Shown: piece by piece, positions 49,108-60,025 of the stretch
How positions within the stretch are numbered: position 1 is the first letter of the stretch
How the letters are laid out: each line of letters starts with the position of its first letter
Assembly: GCA_030549495.1 (NCBI GenBank)
Contig: JAUIRK010000678.1
Location: 47,178-111,177, forward strand
Direction: 5' to 3'
Source of the DNA: Nectonema munidae
Lineage: Eukaryota; Nematomorpha; Nectonematoida; Nectonematidae
Length of the DNA: 64,000 bases
The notes under the pieces: generated by a model
Told to the model about the DNA's origin: nothing
The model's input: only the letters and a program-made list of their open reading frames with translations
Databases searched by the model: none
Translations under genes and position numbers: made by a program

Positions 49108-49170
49108 GTGAAGCTTGATAGGGTATCGAACCCAAGACCTTGGAGCTATCGAAATCCAGTATCTAACCAA
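49108..49170 (-). repeat. tRNA-like fragment, possible second SINE family
   Basis: The minus strand has a B-box-like GGTTCGATACC (plus-strand 49122-49132), and the ends GTGAGTA and GCTTCAC could pair over about five bases. The body is only about 63 nt, shorter than a tRNA, and lacks a clear anticodon arm. It differs in sequence from the SINE family at 49738. No tail or target duplication was found. Confidence 0.3.
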
Positions 49171-49433
49171 CCTTACTCACGCCCGAGTAAAAGCTTTAGC
49201 GGCTTCATGAAATGGACAACTTCATACAAGAAGAAAAATATTTTTAAGAAACCCATACAAAATTAGAACCGTTTTAATAGAATAAAAAAGAAAATAAGAA
49301 ACTTAGATGATGGACATATTAATAAAAATTTCCGCTATCTTCCCTTGGTATTTGGTTATTCTAGGTGATATTTTAATTATTTTTTAGCTTTACTTATGTG
49401 TTTGAATTTTGATTAAGTTTTATTAAAATATTT

Positions 49434-49737
49434 TTGTGCCGAAAATTTTTATTCTATTATATGGAATTATTATACATTTCATTAAGTTGTCAGTTTTACA
49501 AAATGAATGAATACAATTGTACTGCATGTTCACCTAATTCAAGGTATAAACAAGTTTTAAGATTCATATACAAAGTTGCTCCTTTTGCGAACTGGGCAAT
49601 CTCACAAATGGGGTGTAACACATATATATACATAAAACTCTTTTTCAAATCAAAGTTGTTTCAAAAATATCCTTTGAAATTGTACTTCTCCCCTTGTGAT
49701 GATGAGTTTGAAGTAAAAAAGGTTAAAACTTTATGGT
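49434..49737 (+). other. unrecognised open frame, cut by a SINE
   Basis: A frame opens with MCRKFLFYY and stays open for about 100 codons (including NCTACSPNS and CDDEFEVKK) until the SINE at 49738 ends it. I recognise no family. In AT-rich DNA a frame this long can occur by chance. Confidence 0.2.
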
Positions 49738-49917
49738 TGGTTGGTTGGTTTGAGATATCAAAGCACTTTCAACCGTAAGGCTATATGCTTGCATTATGCT
49801 TAAGATGGTTAATCACAGTTTTTGTGAATTTGTTTTTAGAGTTGGGAGCCTTGGGGATCGAACCCCTGACCTTCAACTGTTAAGCTGAGAGGTACACACT
49901 AACAACCATTGAGGCTC
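49738..49917 (-). mobile_element. tRNA-derived SINE, copy 3 (best preserved)
   Basis: An exact 12-bp target duplication aaactttatggt flanks it (49726-49737 and 49918-49929). On the minus strand it starts GAGCCTCAATGG; the acceptor-like ends GAGCCT and AGGCTC pair. The B-box GGTTCGATCCC is intact (plus-strand 49854-49864), and the 3' tail is CCAA repeats. Length is 180 bp. The anticodon region (TCAGC-TTAACA-GTTGA) suggests a valine-like ancestor, with one loop base lost. Confidence 0.9.
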
Positions 49918-49929
49918 AAACTTTATGGT

Positions 49930-50339
49930 ATAAACAGAGGTGATTTAAGACTAAAAAAATTTGTAGTTCAAAGTACATAAATAAAAATTAACAATAAAAT
50001 AAAGTTTTATTTATCCAAAATATGAAAACAAATCTCACAACATGAAAAAATGTATTTATTCATTCTTTTTTTTCTTGCTAAGACATAGACTAAATCCTCA
50101 TAAGAAAACTTACATAACACATCTCCTTCTATACAAAATAGAAAAAAAATATTCTTTATGTTGTAAATCCAGTTTTAATAGTTGTAAAATGCGGAATCAA
50201 TTAAACTGTAGCTTTTAGTCAAAAGAATAAGAAAATATTACTTCAACAAGCATGGGTACAACTCAAAAAATTAATGACCTATGAAACCCAATAATCTGAA
50301 ACCATTAATTTCAAATAAGTTTTTAAAGAGAATCTAGAT
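49930..50339. other. AT-rich non-coding sequence
   Basis: Nothing recognised between the SINE and the LINE that follows. Confidence 0.4.
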
Positions 50340-53225
50340 AAATGTTGACTCCAGTTATTGAAAGATGATTTCTATCATATAATATCAAAAAAGATCAATG
50401 AACCATCTATCAAAGTTACTGATATAAATTCCTCATTGTCAAATTTGACAAATAGCAAATTTGAATTTGTTAAACGTTTTTACCATTATAAAACTAAAAA
50501 AAATAATCAGTCTCTATTTCTTCACCAACTACATCAGCGAAGTGTTCTTTACGTCTCAAGCTACTAATGAATCTAAGTCGTCGTTGAACCCTAATTTCTC
50601 TCAAAAAATTTCTTCCAAAATGACAGCATATTTTTGATACTAAAATGACAACCTTGTCTGAAATCAAAAAAATTATTAACGATAAACTTTGACCTGCTCC
50701 AAATAAATTCTGCATCAAAAATTTTAAGAAAACATCTTCTAATTCACTTTTCATAGAAATTGCGGATACTGCCAAATTTGAAACACTGAAAACTACTCTA
50801 AACGGCTTAAGCCTACCTTTTTGAAAATCGAACCCATACACTGCAGTTTTTTCTTACACTCTGTCGACAATAATTTATCCATTGATGATCTAAAAAATAA
50901 TCGCTGCAAGAATATCTTAAAACCGAATGACATTACTGCAATTTGTAAGCTTTATTATTTTTTTTCTGCAAAGTAGGCTTTAAATTTAACTACATGGATG
51001 TTAAAGACATTTTTATTAATTGTTCAGTGCACAGAATTAAACTTCTCAAACATAATATTAAAATTTGTTTCAGATGTAATAAACTTAATCATTTTTTCTG
51101 CTTACTGCAAATCAACTGATTTTTTCTGTAGATTCTGTGGACAGAACCATTCCTCAGCCACACGCAAGTCAAAAAACATTTCTGCAATAATTGCGCTTTA
51201 AAAAAACTCGATACTTCGCATGTCTGCAACCCCAAACACTACTTTAATCTCTATCAATGTAAAGAATATTTTAACGAACTGAATGCATTTTCGCTCAATT
51301 TCTGCGTAAACAAATGACATCCTTATACTCTCAACATAATGATTTTTTGGCAACTCCGATGACAGAATTGTTTGATTTTCGCATCAATCCAACTGAGCTG
51401 ATTTCTTAGAATGGCCTAGCATCCTCTTCTACATATAATTACACTACCTGCTTAAAACCATTTCATGTTAACATCAAAAGCTTCTTCAAAATTCAATTAT
51501 TTCTTCCTCTTCTATCTCAAAATTTTTCTATCTGAAATTTAGCAGATAAGCAACTACTCCCGTTTTAAAATTAAAAGTTATAAAAAATTTTCTACTCTAG
51601 GAATTAACGCGGTGGAGTAATGCTCTTTTTAATATAGAGACCATTTCACACTCGTATTCCTATTTTTAAATCAACTCAAAGTGCACAATAGATTTCTCAA
51701 TTTTGTATTAATCTCTCGAAGATATTTAAAAATCAATATAGATTCTTAAACACTTGTGAATTTTTAATTTTCTCTTAATAATATATTAATCTCCAAATTT
51801 TCACATGCGACGCAATCCTTCTAGGAGGTTTTAATGTTAACCTACTTTCTTAATCACTACCTCATTTCGCTCATCTTTTATATCTGTTTGTCAAGCGCTG
51901 TGTTTCTTCCCTCTAATAACTAAACGCACAAGAGAATGTCAAACATTTAACAAAAGAATGTAAAAAATTGAACAAGATAATGTAAAAAAATGTCTTAAAA
52001 AAGAAATTAACAATTTTGTTAATTTTAACCATAATTTCAAAAGGTTCAACACAATCTCTTATTTATCATACCATTTCCCTTTCAGTGGTGATTCTCTTTA
52101 ATATTTCACCTGTCTCTTCAGCAACTGCTAAGTCTAGCAAAGTTTCTCGCAATTTTTCAAACTACAGAATCCGTTTTTTCCGAATCTTTTTGCAGATCAT
52201 GATTTCGCCTCTCTCCTGATTCGCTCTAAGCACAATGCTCATTTCCTCTTTTTGTTAGTGCCATTAAGACTATTTTTGATTTTCTTTTCCCACCAATACT
52301 ATTAATAAATTTCTATACAGAAAATATTAATTGTTTTTTACCCTCTAGCCTAGTCGCAATACTAACATTTTCTACAATTCTATAAATAAAAAAATTAAAG
52401 AAGCTAAACTATTTACTCTCATTAACAACTCTCAAGCAACCGTAAAAAGAACTTGAAAACTTTAAATAACTTTTTTAATCTTAACTAAACACCCATCAAC
52501 AATCTTCCTTTTACCCCTAATGATTTTCTCAATTTCTGGTTTCCCATTACATCAGTGGTCCAAACTCGACTTTTGATTACATCAGGTCTACCTTTACTCA
52601 CAAAGATATATTTAATTGGCGTCTTCTCTCATAAAAATATTAAAACTACTGGTCCCGATCAAATCAACCTTAAAAAATCGCACACCGTAATACGCCTTCT
52701 CAAAAACAAAAAATCAACTACTTCTATTTCTAATTATAGATCTATTTCACTCACCTCAAACTTCTTCAAGATATTTGAAATAATGCTTCGAGATAAAATG
52801 ATAATCTTTTATGCAGTTTTCCTTTCTATCACATAAATCTACTGATAAATCTCCTCTCTGAAATTTGCAATATTTCTTATCCCATAATTCATTAATTAAC
52901 ATATTCATTTTTATTGATTTTACCAAAGCTTTCGACACAGTCAAACACTCCCTTCTTTTTAAGCTAGAAAGACTTGATTTTCACTCCAAAACTCTTACTG
53001 GCTAAAATACTATTTATCAAAAATAACAGTAAGCGTTTTCCATTCTTTTACCAAATCTTCTCAACCACAAATAAACTTCAGTATTCCTCAAGGCTTAATC
53101 TATGGACCTATTCTCTTTCTCATCTTTATCAACCACAGCACATCTATCCTTCCCAACTGCTGAAATCCAACATTATACGAAGATGACGTCACACTTTTAA
53201 ATAAATGCCGATAATTCGAAAACTA
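50340..53225 (+). mobile_element. decayed LINE with ORF1 zinc-knuckle and ORF2 remnants
   Basis: Parts in order on the plus strand, across many stops and shifts. An ORF1-like region at about 51120-51300 has CRFCGQNHSS followed, in another frame, by HFCNNCALKKLDTSHVCNP, a likeness to a gag-type CCHC array. An RT start at 52555-52836 reads TTGPDQINL and SISNYRSISLTSNFFKIFE. The catalytic-D motif FIDFTKAFDTVKHSLL lies at about 52905-52960, and the damaged PQG and ADD region (IYGPI, YEDDVTLL) at about 53085-53210. The element is then interrupted by a piggyBac copy and resumes at 55645. Style is jockey/CR1-like. The minus-strand 115-codon frame at 50494-50841 is a shadow. Confidence 0.65.
53095..53225. 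repeat. left copy of a ~138-bp direct repeat flanking piggyBac
   Basis: Starting at TTAA, this LINE segment (ctattctctttctcatcttt ... gataattcg) is repeated at 55645-55785 with about four single-base differences. The left copy runs straight into the truncated end of the piggyBac. The right copy starts at the intact piggyBac terminus. Confidence 0.9.
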
Positions 53226-55644
53226 TTCATACATTACATTCTATAGCATTGTAATCTTGTATCAACTTTGGTTGCATAATTTGAATGTGCTGTTCTTTGT
53301 TTGAGCTCCAACGTCTGACTTGGCTAATGGGCTGAACACTCTGAAAATTTGATAACATTGTGACCTTTGCATTATCTATCCAACGTACAGCGATTACACC
53401 CATTTTTTCATTGTTCGCTACCGATATAGAACCTCTTTTGACACGTTTTTCATCCAAATGCGCTCCACATAGCCTATTTTTCCTCACAGTACAGGTTGTA
53501 GATAATCCAAGTTTATACAAACTTGATATCAATCTTGTAGAACTAAACCAATTATCAAAAAACAAAGCACAGTTGTCAAAAGATGGAAGCTGCAAGCATA
53601 ATTAATGAACAACGCAATCATTAAGAAATTTACCAGGAGTTCTCATTATACCTTTAGCTCCAGAATATGGTATCATATCGTAAGGATACCCATTTTTTCC
53701 TGCTAAAATAAAATTTTTGTATCCGAAGCGAACTGATTTGCATCTAATTGTTTGTTTCGCTGAATGACGACCCGTATAGAGTTTCATTTGCTCATCAATT
53801 AGTGAGTGTCGAAAAACCCAAAACTTTTCAAAGAAGTGTTAGCAAGATTATAAAGAGGTCTCACTTTAGCAAGCTTATTTTCTTTGCACAAATATTTATT
53901 ATCTGTTAAATGAATGAAATCTGAAAATGTATACATCCTGGGAACTTTCCCAATACATTCGCAATCTCGGAAGCTTGTGAAATCCAGAAAAAAATAAAAT
54001 TTCAGCAAACTTTTTCAAAGTAAACTCATCAAACAAAAAAGAACTATTATTTTTAATTTCTTTTGCATATCGAAGTATTTCTGTAACAATATGATGTTTA
54101 ATATCATCATTGAAAAGTTTTTCGAAAGCCTCAACAGTCATAATTCCTTTGAAATCATCAATTATTTTTTGTCTTGAATTCTTTTGCTCAATACTTAAAT
54201 TTTCTGAAGATGGGGAGTTTAAACACGATTTAAAATTGTCTCCTTTTTCCCAACTTTTTTTGCAAGTTTTGAACTAATTTGAGAGAGAAAAACAATATCG
54301 TCAACTTTTTCATGTTCTTTTGAAAAATATAAGTCTTGCATACAACGATCAATATTCTGCAAACTCAGATCAGAGGATATGATGTTTTCAATGGTATTGC
54401 TTTCTTCAAAACTACTTGATTGAACTTCCACACTTGAACAAATTTCCGGGACTCCAGTACAGTCATCGGTCAAGTCTTCTATAAAGTCGTCATCAATGTT
54501 TTCCATATCAGTTTCCTCATCATTTTGGGGAGGAATAACAACAATGTTGATTGAATCTGTATTTTCACCTATTGAGTCTAAGGCACAATGTAAAAATTTG
54601 TGTGTATTTTTATCATGAACAGAGAACTTTTATTCTTTATTATCATAAGCGTTATTCTTTTCCTTTCCATAGTTTTCATTGGAAACCCTATTCACTTTTT
54701 GGAGTTTTTCTTGATTTATCAAAGAAAAGTTTCCTCCGTCCCATTCAACATAAACACCAAATTCCTTTACTTGTTTTACAACACCATACACTTTGGAGTT
54801 ATTCAACTTTCCAACAAGATTTGAATATCCCAATCTTCTTTTTTTAGAAAGATCTTTGCAAACTAAGTTTGTAGCTTGGGTACTCACAATATTTTCTTCC
54901 ATAAAATTAGCTCTCTTATCAACAGAACAATTATTATCCATGAAGAATGATGAAAAAAGAAACTTAAAATTTTCAAATCAACAGGAAATCTACTAAAATA
55001 TCAACAAAAATGACAAACTATAAGGGAAAGCTAAAGAGATGTGAAAATGAATGCAGACTTGCTTATGTACAAAAACAAAAGATGATTGATAATGACTATG
55101 AAACAGAAGATACGCAATCACAATACGAAATTTTTTTCAAAACACGTCATTTTTATCTATTTATGAAGAGTAAGAGGAACTGTGATTGATGATCGAAGAT
55201 AAATTGATGCAAAGACAAAGCACAAGACTTTTTTGATAAAGTGCTTTACATATGTGGACAATAGTCATCCCTAGTGTGCACATATGTTGACATCATATTG
55301 TAAATACACAAAGGAAGAATTAAAAAAAAAGTTTACTTTCTCTCATTTTTATACTATTTTCTGAAACATATTTCTAGAATGTATACAATATGAAAGTTTC
55401 AAATTTCGACAGTTTGTGAATTTTATGATGTTCAATATAACATATCTTTTTTTTGAAGAATTAGTAAAAAATTTTCAATTAGCTTTTATCAAAAAAAAAT
55501 TAAAAATCTTGAATTTTCATGATTATAGTAAAATATCAATAATTATTATTGATTTGGATAGTAAATTAACTCGGAAAATATTCTCGATTTTTTTTGATGG
55601 AGTTAATTTTTGTGTGTAAACATGTGTACGCTAGGATATAATGG
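53226..55644 (-). mobile_element. 3'-truncated piggyBac-like transposon
   Basis: Minus-strand frames, broken by shifts, read in order. There are an N-terminal stretch (54630-54941, FGVYVEWDGG), an acidic stretch (54219-54506) and the dimerisation/DNA-binding part (53799-54141). SLIDEQMKLYTGRHSAKQ follows near 53790, with the first catalytic Asp, then YPYDMIPYSGAKG (53602-53787) and the second Asp in LFFDNWFSS (53227-53595). The frame ends at QPKLIQDYN, just before the motif that would carry the third Asp, and the cysteine-rich C-terminus is gone. The right end is a proper piggyBac terminus, ...gctaggatataatggg, followed by TTAA at 55645. There is no matching terminus on the left. Confidence 0.85.
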
Positions 55645-56100
55645 GTTAATCTATGAACCTATTCTCTTTCTCATCTTTATCAATCACAGCACATCTATCC
55701 TTCCCTACTGCTGAAATCCAACATTATACGAAGATGACGTCACACTTTTAAATAAATGCCGATAATTCGCAAACTATTCTTCTATTTATAGCTATCGCAA
55801 AGATGTTTATACATGATCTCTTTGTGATAATCATTTAGTCGTCCATCCTATCTCTGTTATTGCTCGAATATCTAACCTCTCAAATTTTTTTATAAAAGGA
55901 TTTCTACCTGTCGAATACTCTATAAAATAAGAATATGGAACCCATTTTTTAGTATATAAGTATATAAGATTATACCTTAAATTATTGTAGATCTCTAAAT
56001 TATATAGTTGCGTTTTTAGTAATTCTAAAAGACTTTGCTATTACATTGTTTATAACAGCAGAAATTATTTACCCAAATTTATCAATTATTTGTTGGCAGA
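55645..56100 (+). mobile_element. LINE continuation after the piggyBac insertion
   Basis: Opens with the right copy of the direct repeat, including the same RT-coding segment as 53095-53225 (YEDDVTLL region). It continues for about 300 more bases of weakly coding LINE sequence before fading. Confidence 0.6.
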
Positions 56101-56239
56101 TGGCCGGCAGCATAATGTCTCAATCGAGTTAGCCTGGCCTCGAAAATTGCCCATATAAATAATTGTTATGTACGTTCAGTGAAGTATGAATCAAAAAAGA
56201 GAAGTTATTATCTTTAGATCCATACAATTTTAGTTTTAA

Positions 56240-56860
56240 AAGTTAAATTTTAGGCTATAAAATTTGAAAGCTTTTGTCAAGTCAAGAAAGATTTCAAGAA
56301 TATTATTCTATTGTTAAAGGTTACTATATGTTTTTTCAAAAAAAAATATTATGAAGATATTATGTATTATGCGATTTCTTGAATGCGAATTGCAATGGAT
56401 AGAACAAATTATTTTTTAAAAATATTGATAAATGTGTTAAAATACAACCTTCTGAAAGATTTTGGAGATTGTCTTGATTATACTTAGTGGTCTATAGATG
56501 TTGATAAGGAAGACCGACCCTTTTTATGAACTGGAACAATTGTAGATATTTTGAAAGATGGAGGATAAAATAAAATGCACGAATTGAAGAAAATATTCAG
56601 AAAGTTAGAGATAGTTTGATTTAAGTATTTGATATGCCTTATGAACCTATCTTTGGAGTTTGTATTTTTCATTTCATCTATCGTATTATCAATATCAAAT
56701 TTAGAAATGCATTTGAAACAAAAAAATGCGGTTGGTCTATCAAATTATTTTGTGATAAAATTAAAATCTGAGCAAATTGAATCTGTAAAAGGAGAATTGA
56801 AGAGATTTACTACCATTATGCCTGGTTATATTTACTTTACTTTTTTCAAGATTTAGATAA
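56240..56860 (-). mobile_element. LINE RT fragment, minus strand
   Basis: The minus strand reads ISTIVPVHKKGRSS (56484-56672) and then, after a shift, RPLSIIKTISKIF and FLDLTKAF (about 56270-56300). These are the early RT motifs of a jockey/CR1-like LINE. There is no YADD region and the copy is short and broken. Confidence 0.6.
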
Positions 56861-58549
56861 TAGTTTATCTTAGTAATTTGCTATTAGCTTACGTCCTAAA
56901 TTTTTTGCTTGGAATGAGTTTATATATTTCAGTCAGCTTAATGCCATCACTTTATTTTAATCGTATATGTAAATCTTACTCTTTTTTTTTAAACAATTTT
57001 AGGTATTCATTATTGACACAAGGATTGAGTTTGTAACAATACTACTTTGATTTAAAAATAGAACATTGACAATGTGCATATTCTAAAAATTTTGCTACTG
57101 TTAATGTTAAAGTAGAGACCAAGAAATTTGGATAATTAAAATAAAGTGCTGCAAAATCGTTCAAATCATAAGAATTGAACATAGGATAAAACTTTAAATA
57201 TGAAAAATGATTTGAATTAACTTTCATTATTATATTTGGTTTTCAGTTTGATTGACAAAATTATCAAATCAATAACAAAAGCATCATAATTATTAAAACA
57301 AAAATAAAAAAAAATATTATCAAGAAGAGAAGAAAATTTTTGAACTCGTTTTGTTTATTATTGTTTGAGAGAAGTTTGTTTATGAGTTTCTCAAAAAAAA
57401 GAAGTTAATTTTGATTTCTCAAATAGTGTATAAATTTTTATAATTATATAAATTTGGAGTATGGATGCCTATATATATTAATTATAAATAGGCTTACCAT
57501 TACTTAGGTAAAAATAGACTATTTAAATGATGGATTAATCAGTTCTATGTATAAAACAATATGTTTATGAATCTTTTTCTAATCTAAGTTTCGTTTATTA
57601 CATAACCTTGAAGATTTTATTTTGATTTTTATATAATTTTAAAGACAAAGGCTAATAAATTGTCAAATTTGTTGAGTATAGAACAAAAATTACTATTTAA
57701 CACCAAACAAATTTTTAAACCACTCGTCTTTCTTGAGTTCTTTTGTTCATTAAATGTACTTATAAAACTTGTGTTATATTTGAGTTGGAATTATTTTTTG
57801 ATATAATTAATCACTGAAAGTTCAATCGTTTAGATGATTAAAATTAAATGAGGTTATACTTTTAATATATATATATAGAGAGAGAGAAAATTCTTCTCTC
57901 TCTTTTTCTTCTCTAGGACTAATGATATGACGTCTTCTTTGACAATGTTAATAGGTGAAAATCTAATTAAATATTGAGAATTTTTTATATTCTTTCGAAA
58001 TAATTTAATTTTTGATGTTTAAAAAATAATATATATATTGTTTAAATTCATTTTTTTAATTTTTAATTTTTTGATTATTTAATTACTCAAACAAGTACCT
58101 TATGTAAATGACGTTTTTAAACATTAAATATATTTTTAACTCAATTAGTTACATTATTTTCTTCAATTTTTTTTTATAAACTATGTGATTATTAAACACT
58201 GGCAGATATTTTCATATAAAAAATTGTTAATTAAAATTTTCATTTTTCATTGAAAATACTCGCGTATAGAATTTGAAAATCTAACTAAAAGAATATGTTT
58301 CTGCGCTACTACAACTATCCTTATTCCGACTATAATTTTTGAATCTAATAGTCGCATTCATTTTTAAGATAGTTTTATATTTTCAAGTAGGCAATTTTAT
58401 TTGCTTGAATACAGGTGTCTGCTGGTCGTCAAAGGTTAGTTAGTATATTTTAAATTGAATTGAATAAGTACATTTAGTTCTGTAGCAAAGCAATATTGAC
58501 AATACTGCTATGTGCTTCACTTATTTATAAGGATTGCTAGTTATAATTG
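56861..58549. other. intergenic, AT-rich, nothing recognised
   Basis: Contains a TA/GA microsatellite (about 57866-57890). No gene supported. Confidence 0.45.
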
Positions 58550-58640
58550 CGATTTTAATTGAGTTTCTAGCCTTGGTGATCGGACCGGGGAATTTCAACT
58601 GTTAAGATGAGTGTATTACCTTGCCTTTATTGATCAGATA
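58550..58640 (-). repeat. decayed fragment of the tRNA-derived SINE
   Basis: Shares ttagatt-type body words and the block ctagccttggtgatcgg ... ttcaactgttaagatgag with the head of the other SINE copies. The B-box is mutated and the tail is lost. No target duplication is visible. Confidence 0.55.
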
Positions 58641-59200
58641 AGTACATCTTTTATTATAAACAACTCTTCTGAATCCTGCCTCAAGTAGCTAAAGGTGAAT
58701 CGCCTTTTCACGCTGTTGTTTAGGTAGTTGCCTAGCATTATTTAATAATTAAAAAAAATCCTAATTATAATAAATTATATTTTTTAAAATTATAAGATTA
58801 TATTAAAAATAATTAAATTAACTCAAAATGAGCCTTATTTCATTGGAAAGGGAGAAATGAATGCGATGTTTACAATTCCAAAATTTAACAAGAGAGCCAT
58901 AGGTCTGCGAGTTTAGCAAGTTGCTTAATTTTTGAGCTAATTTGAGTCCTGAACCTTTAGTTTTTTGGTTTTTTAAATTTAAAAATGATGTACAGTTTCC
59001 TTTCTTTATTTTCTAAAAGTAAATAGTGTTCACTGCCAGACTAATAAAACAAATCCAGAAGGTTTATTCTAGAGTCAAAAGACTTTATAAAATTTCGTAA
59101 TAATTTATTAGTATTAAAACAAAAATGTTTATTTTTATAACAAATTTTACTGAAAATGGCAAAATTTTTGTTTTTTAAAACTAATTACACATATATAAAA
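58641..59200. other. AT-rich non-coding sequence
   Basis: Nothing recognised. The final octamer atataaaa is the left target duplication of the next element. Confidence 0.4.
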
Positions 59201-59454
59201 CAGTGCGCACATCCTTAAAATTATTGGCGTGAGGGGGGGGGGGGGACTTTTTTTTAAATTAAAATTTACTTTAATAGAATTTGTGTCTGAGACCACCGTA
59301 AAACATATAAAGTAATATAGAAAGTCTATTCACCTCCCAAACAATTTTTGAATGATATAAAAAAGATATAGAAATAGAATTGGAAAAATTAATAATCATT
59401 GGTGCAGCCAAAGGCTTTTTCTCACCCCTTCTACTCCCCGTAAGTGCGCCCCTG
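59201..59454. mobile_element. hAT-type MITE with a poly-G tract, 254 bp
   Basis: Ends are cagtgcgcacatcctt and, in reverse, caggggcgcacttacgg. The flanking octamers are atataaaa and gtataaaa (7 of 8). It shares the G run, aaggctttttctcaccc and internal words with the copy at 18621-18923, so they form one family. Confidence 0.8.
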
Positions 59455-60025
59455 GTATAAAAATATTTTATAGTGCCTTTAAAAAATACATATAGCTAAA
59501 AAATCGTTAAGAAGAACAATAAGAAAAGTTCTAAGATTGAATATCTTCTGATTATATTTCTCTATAAGATGAAGTTATTTATGCAAAAAATTTGAACATT
59601 TTTGCGGATATGCCTTTCTAAATATTCAATAAAATTTATTTTTAAATGAACAAAAACAGTAAAGTTTCTAACTAACAAATTTATTTAAATAAAACGAATT
59701 TTCGACTCCACCAGTCAAAGTTGAAGTTAGTTACATTTACATCTTCTACATCTAGTACTACAACTTGATAAAGATTTTACTCTTTTTGTTTACTCTTTTT
59801 ATTTCAAATAAATGGCCCTTCAGCACTTTATTTATTTAAAATATGTAAAATATTTTTTTTATCTTAATTTTTTAAATCCTATTTTTAGCTGATTCAAATT
59901 TAGTCATCTGATTTTTCTCTTACGCCTAGTAATGGTTTAGTAATGTTGAATTTTATGTGTTCTCTAATTATTTAAAAAAATAACTTTTTAACGATTCTTA
60001 TCTTCTCATTGCTCCGATTATCAAA
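59455..60025. other. intergenic sequence upstream of PIGZ
   Basis: AT-rich. It should contain the PIGZ promoter and 5' UTR, but I see no element I can name. Confidence 0.4.
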
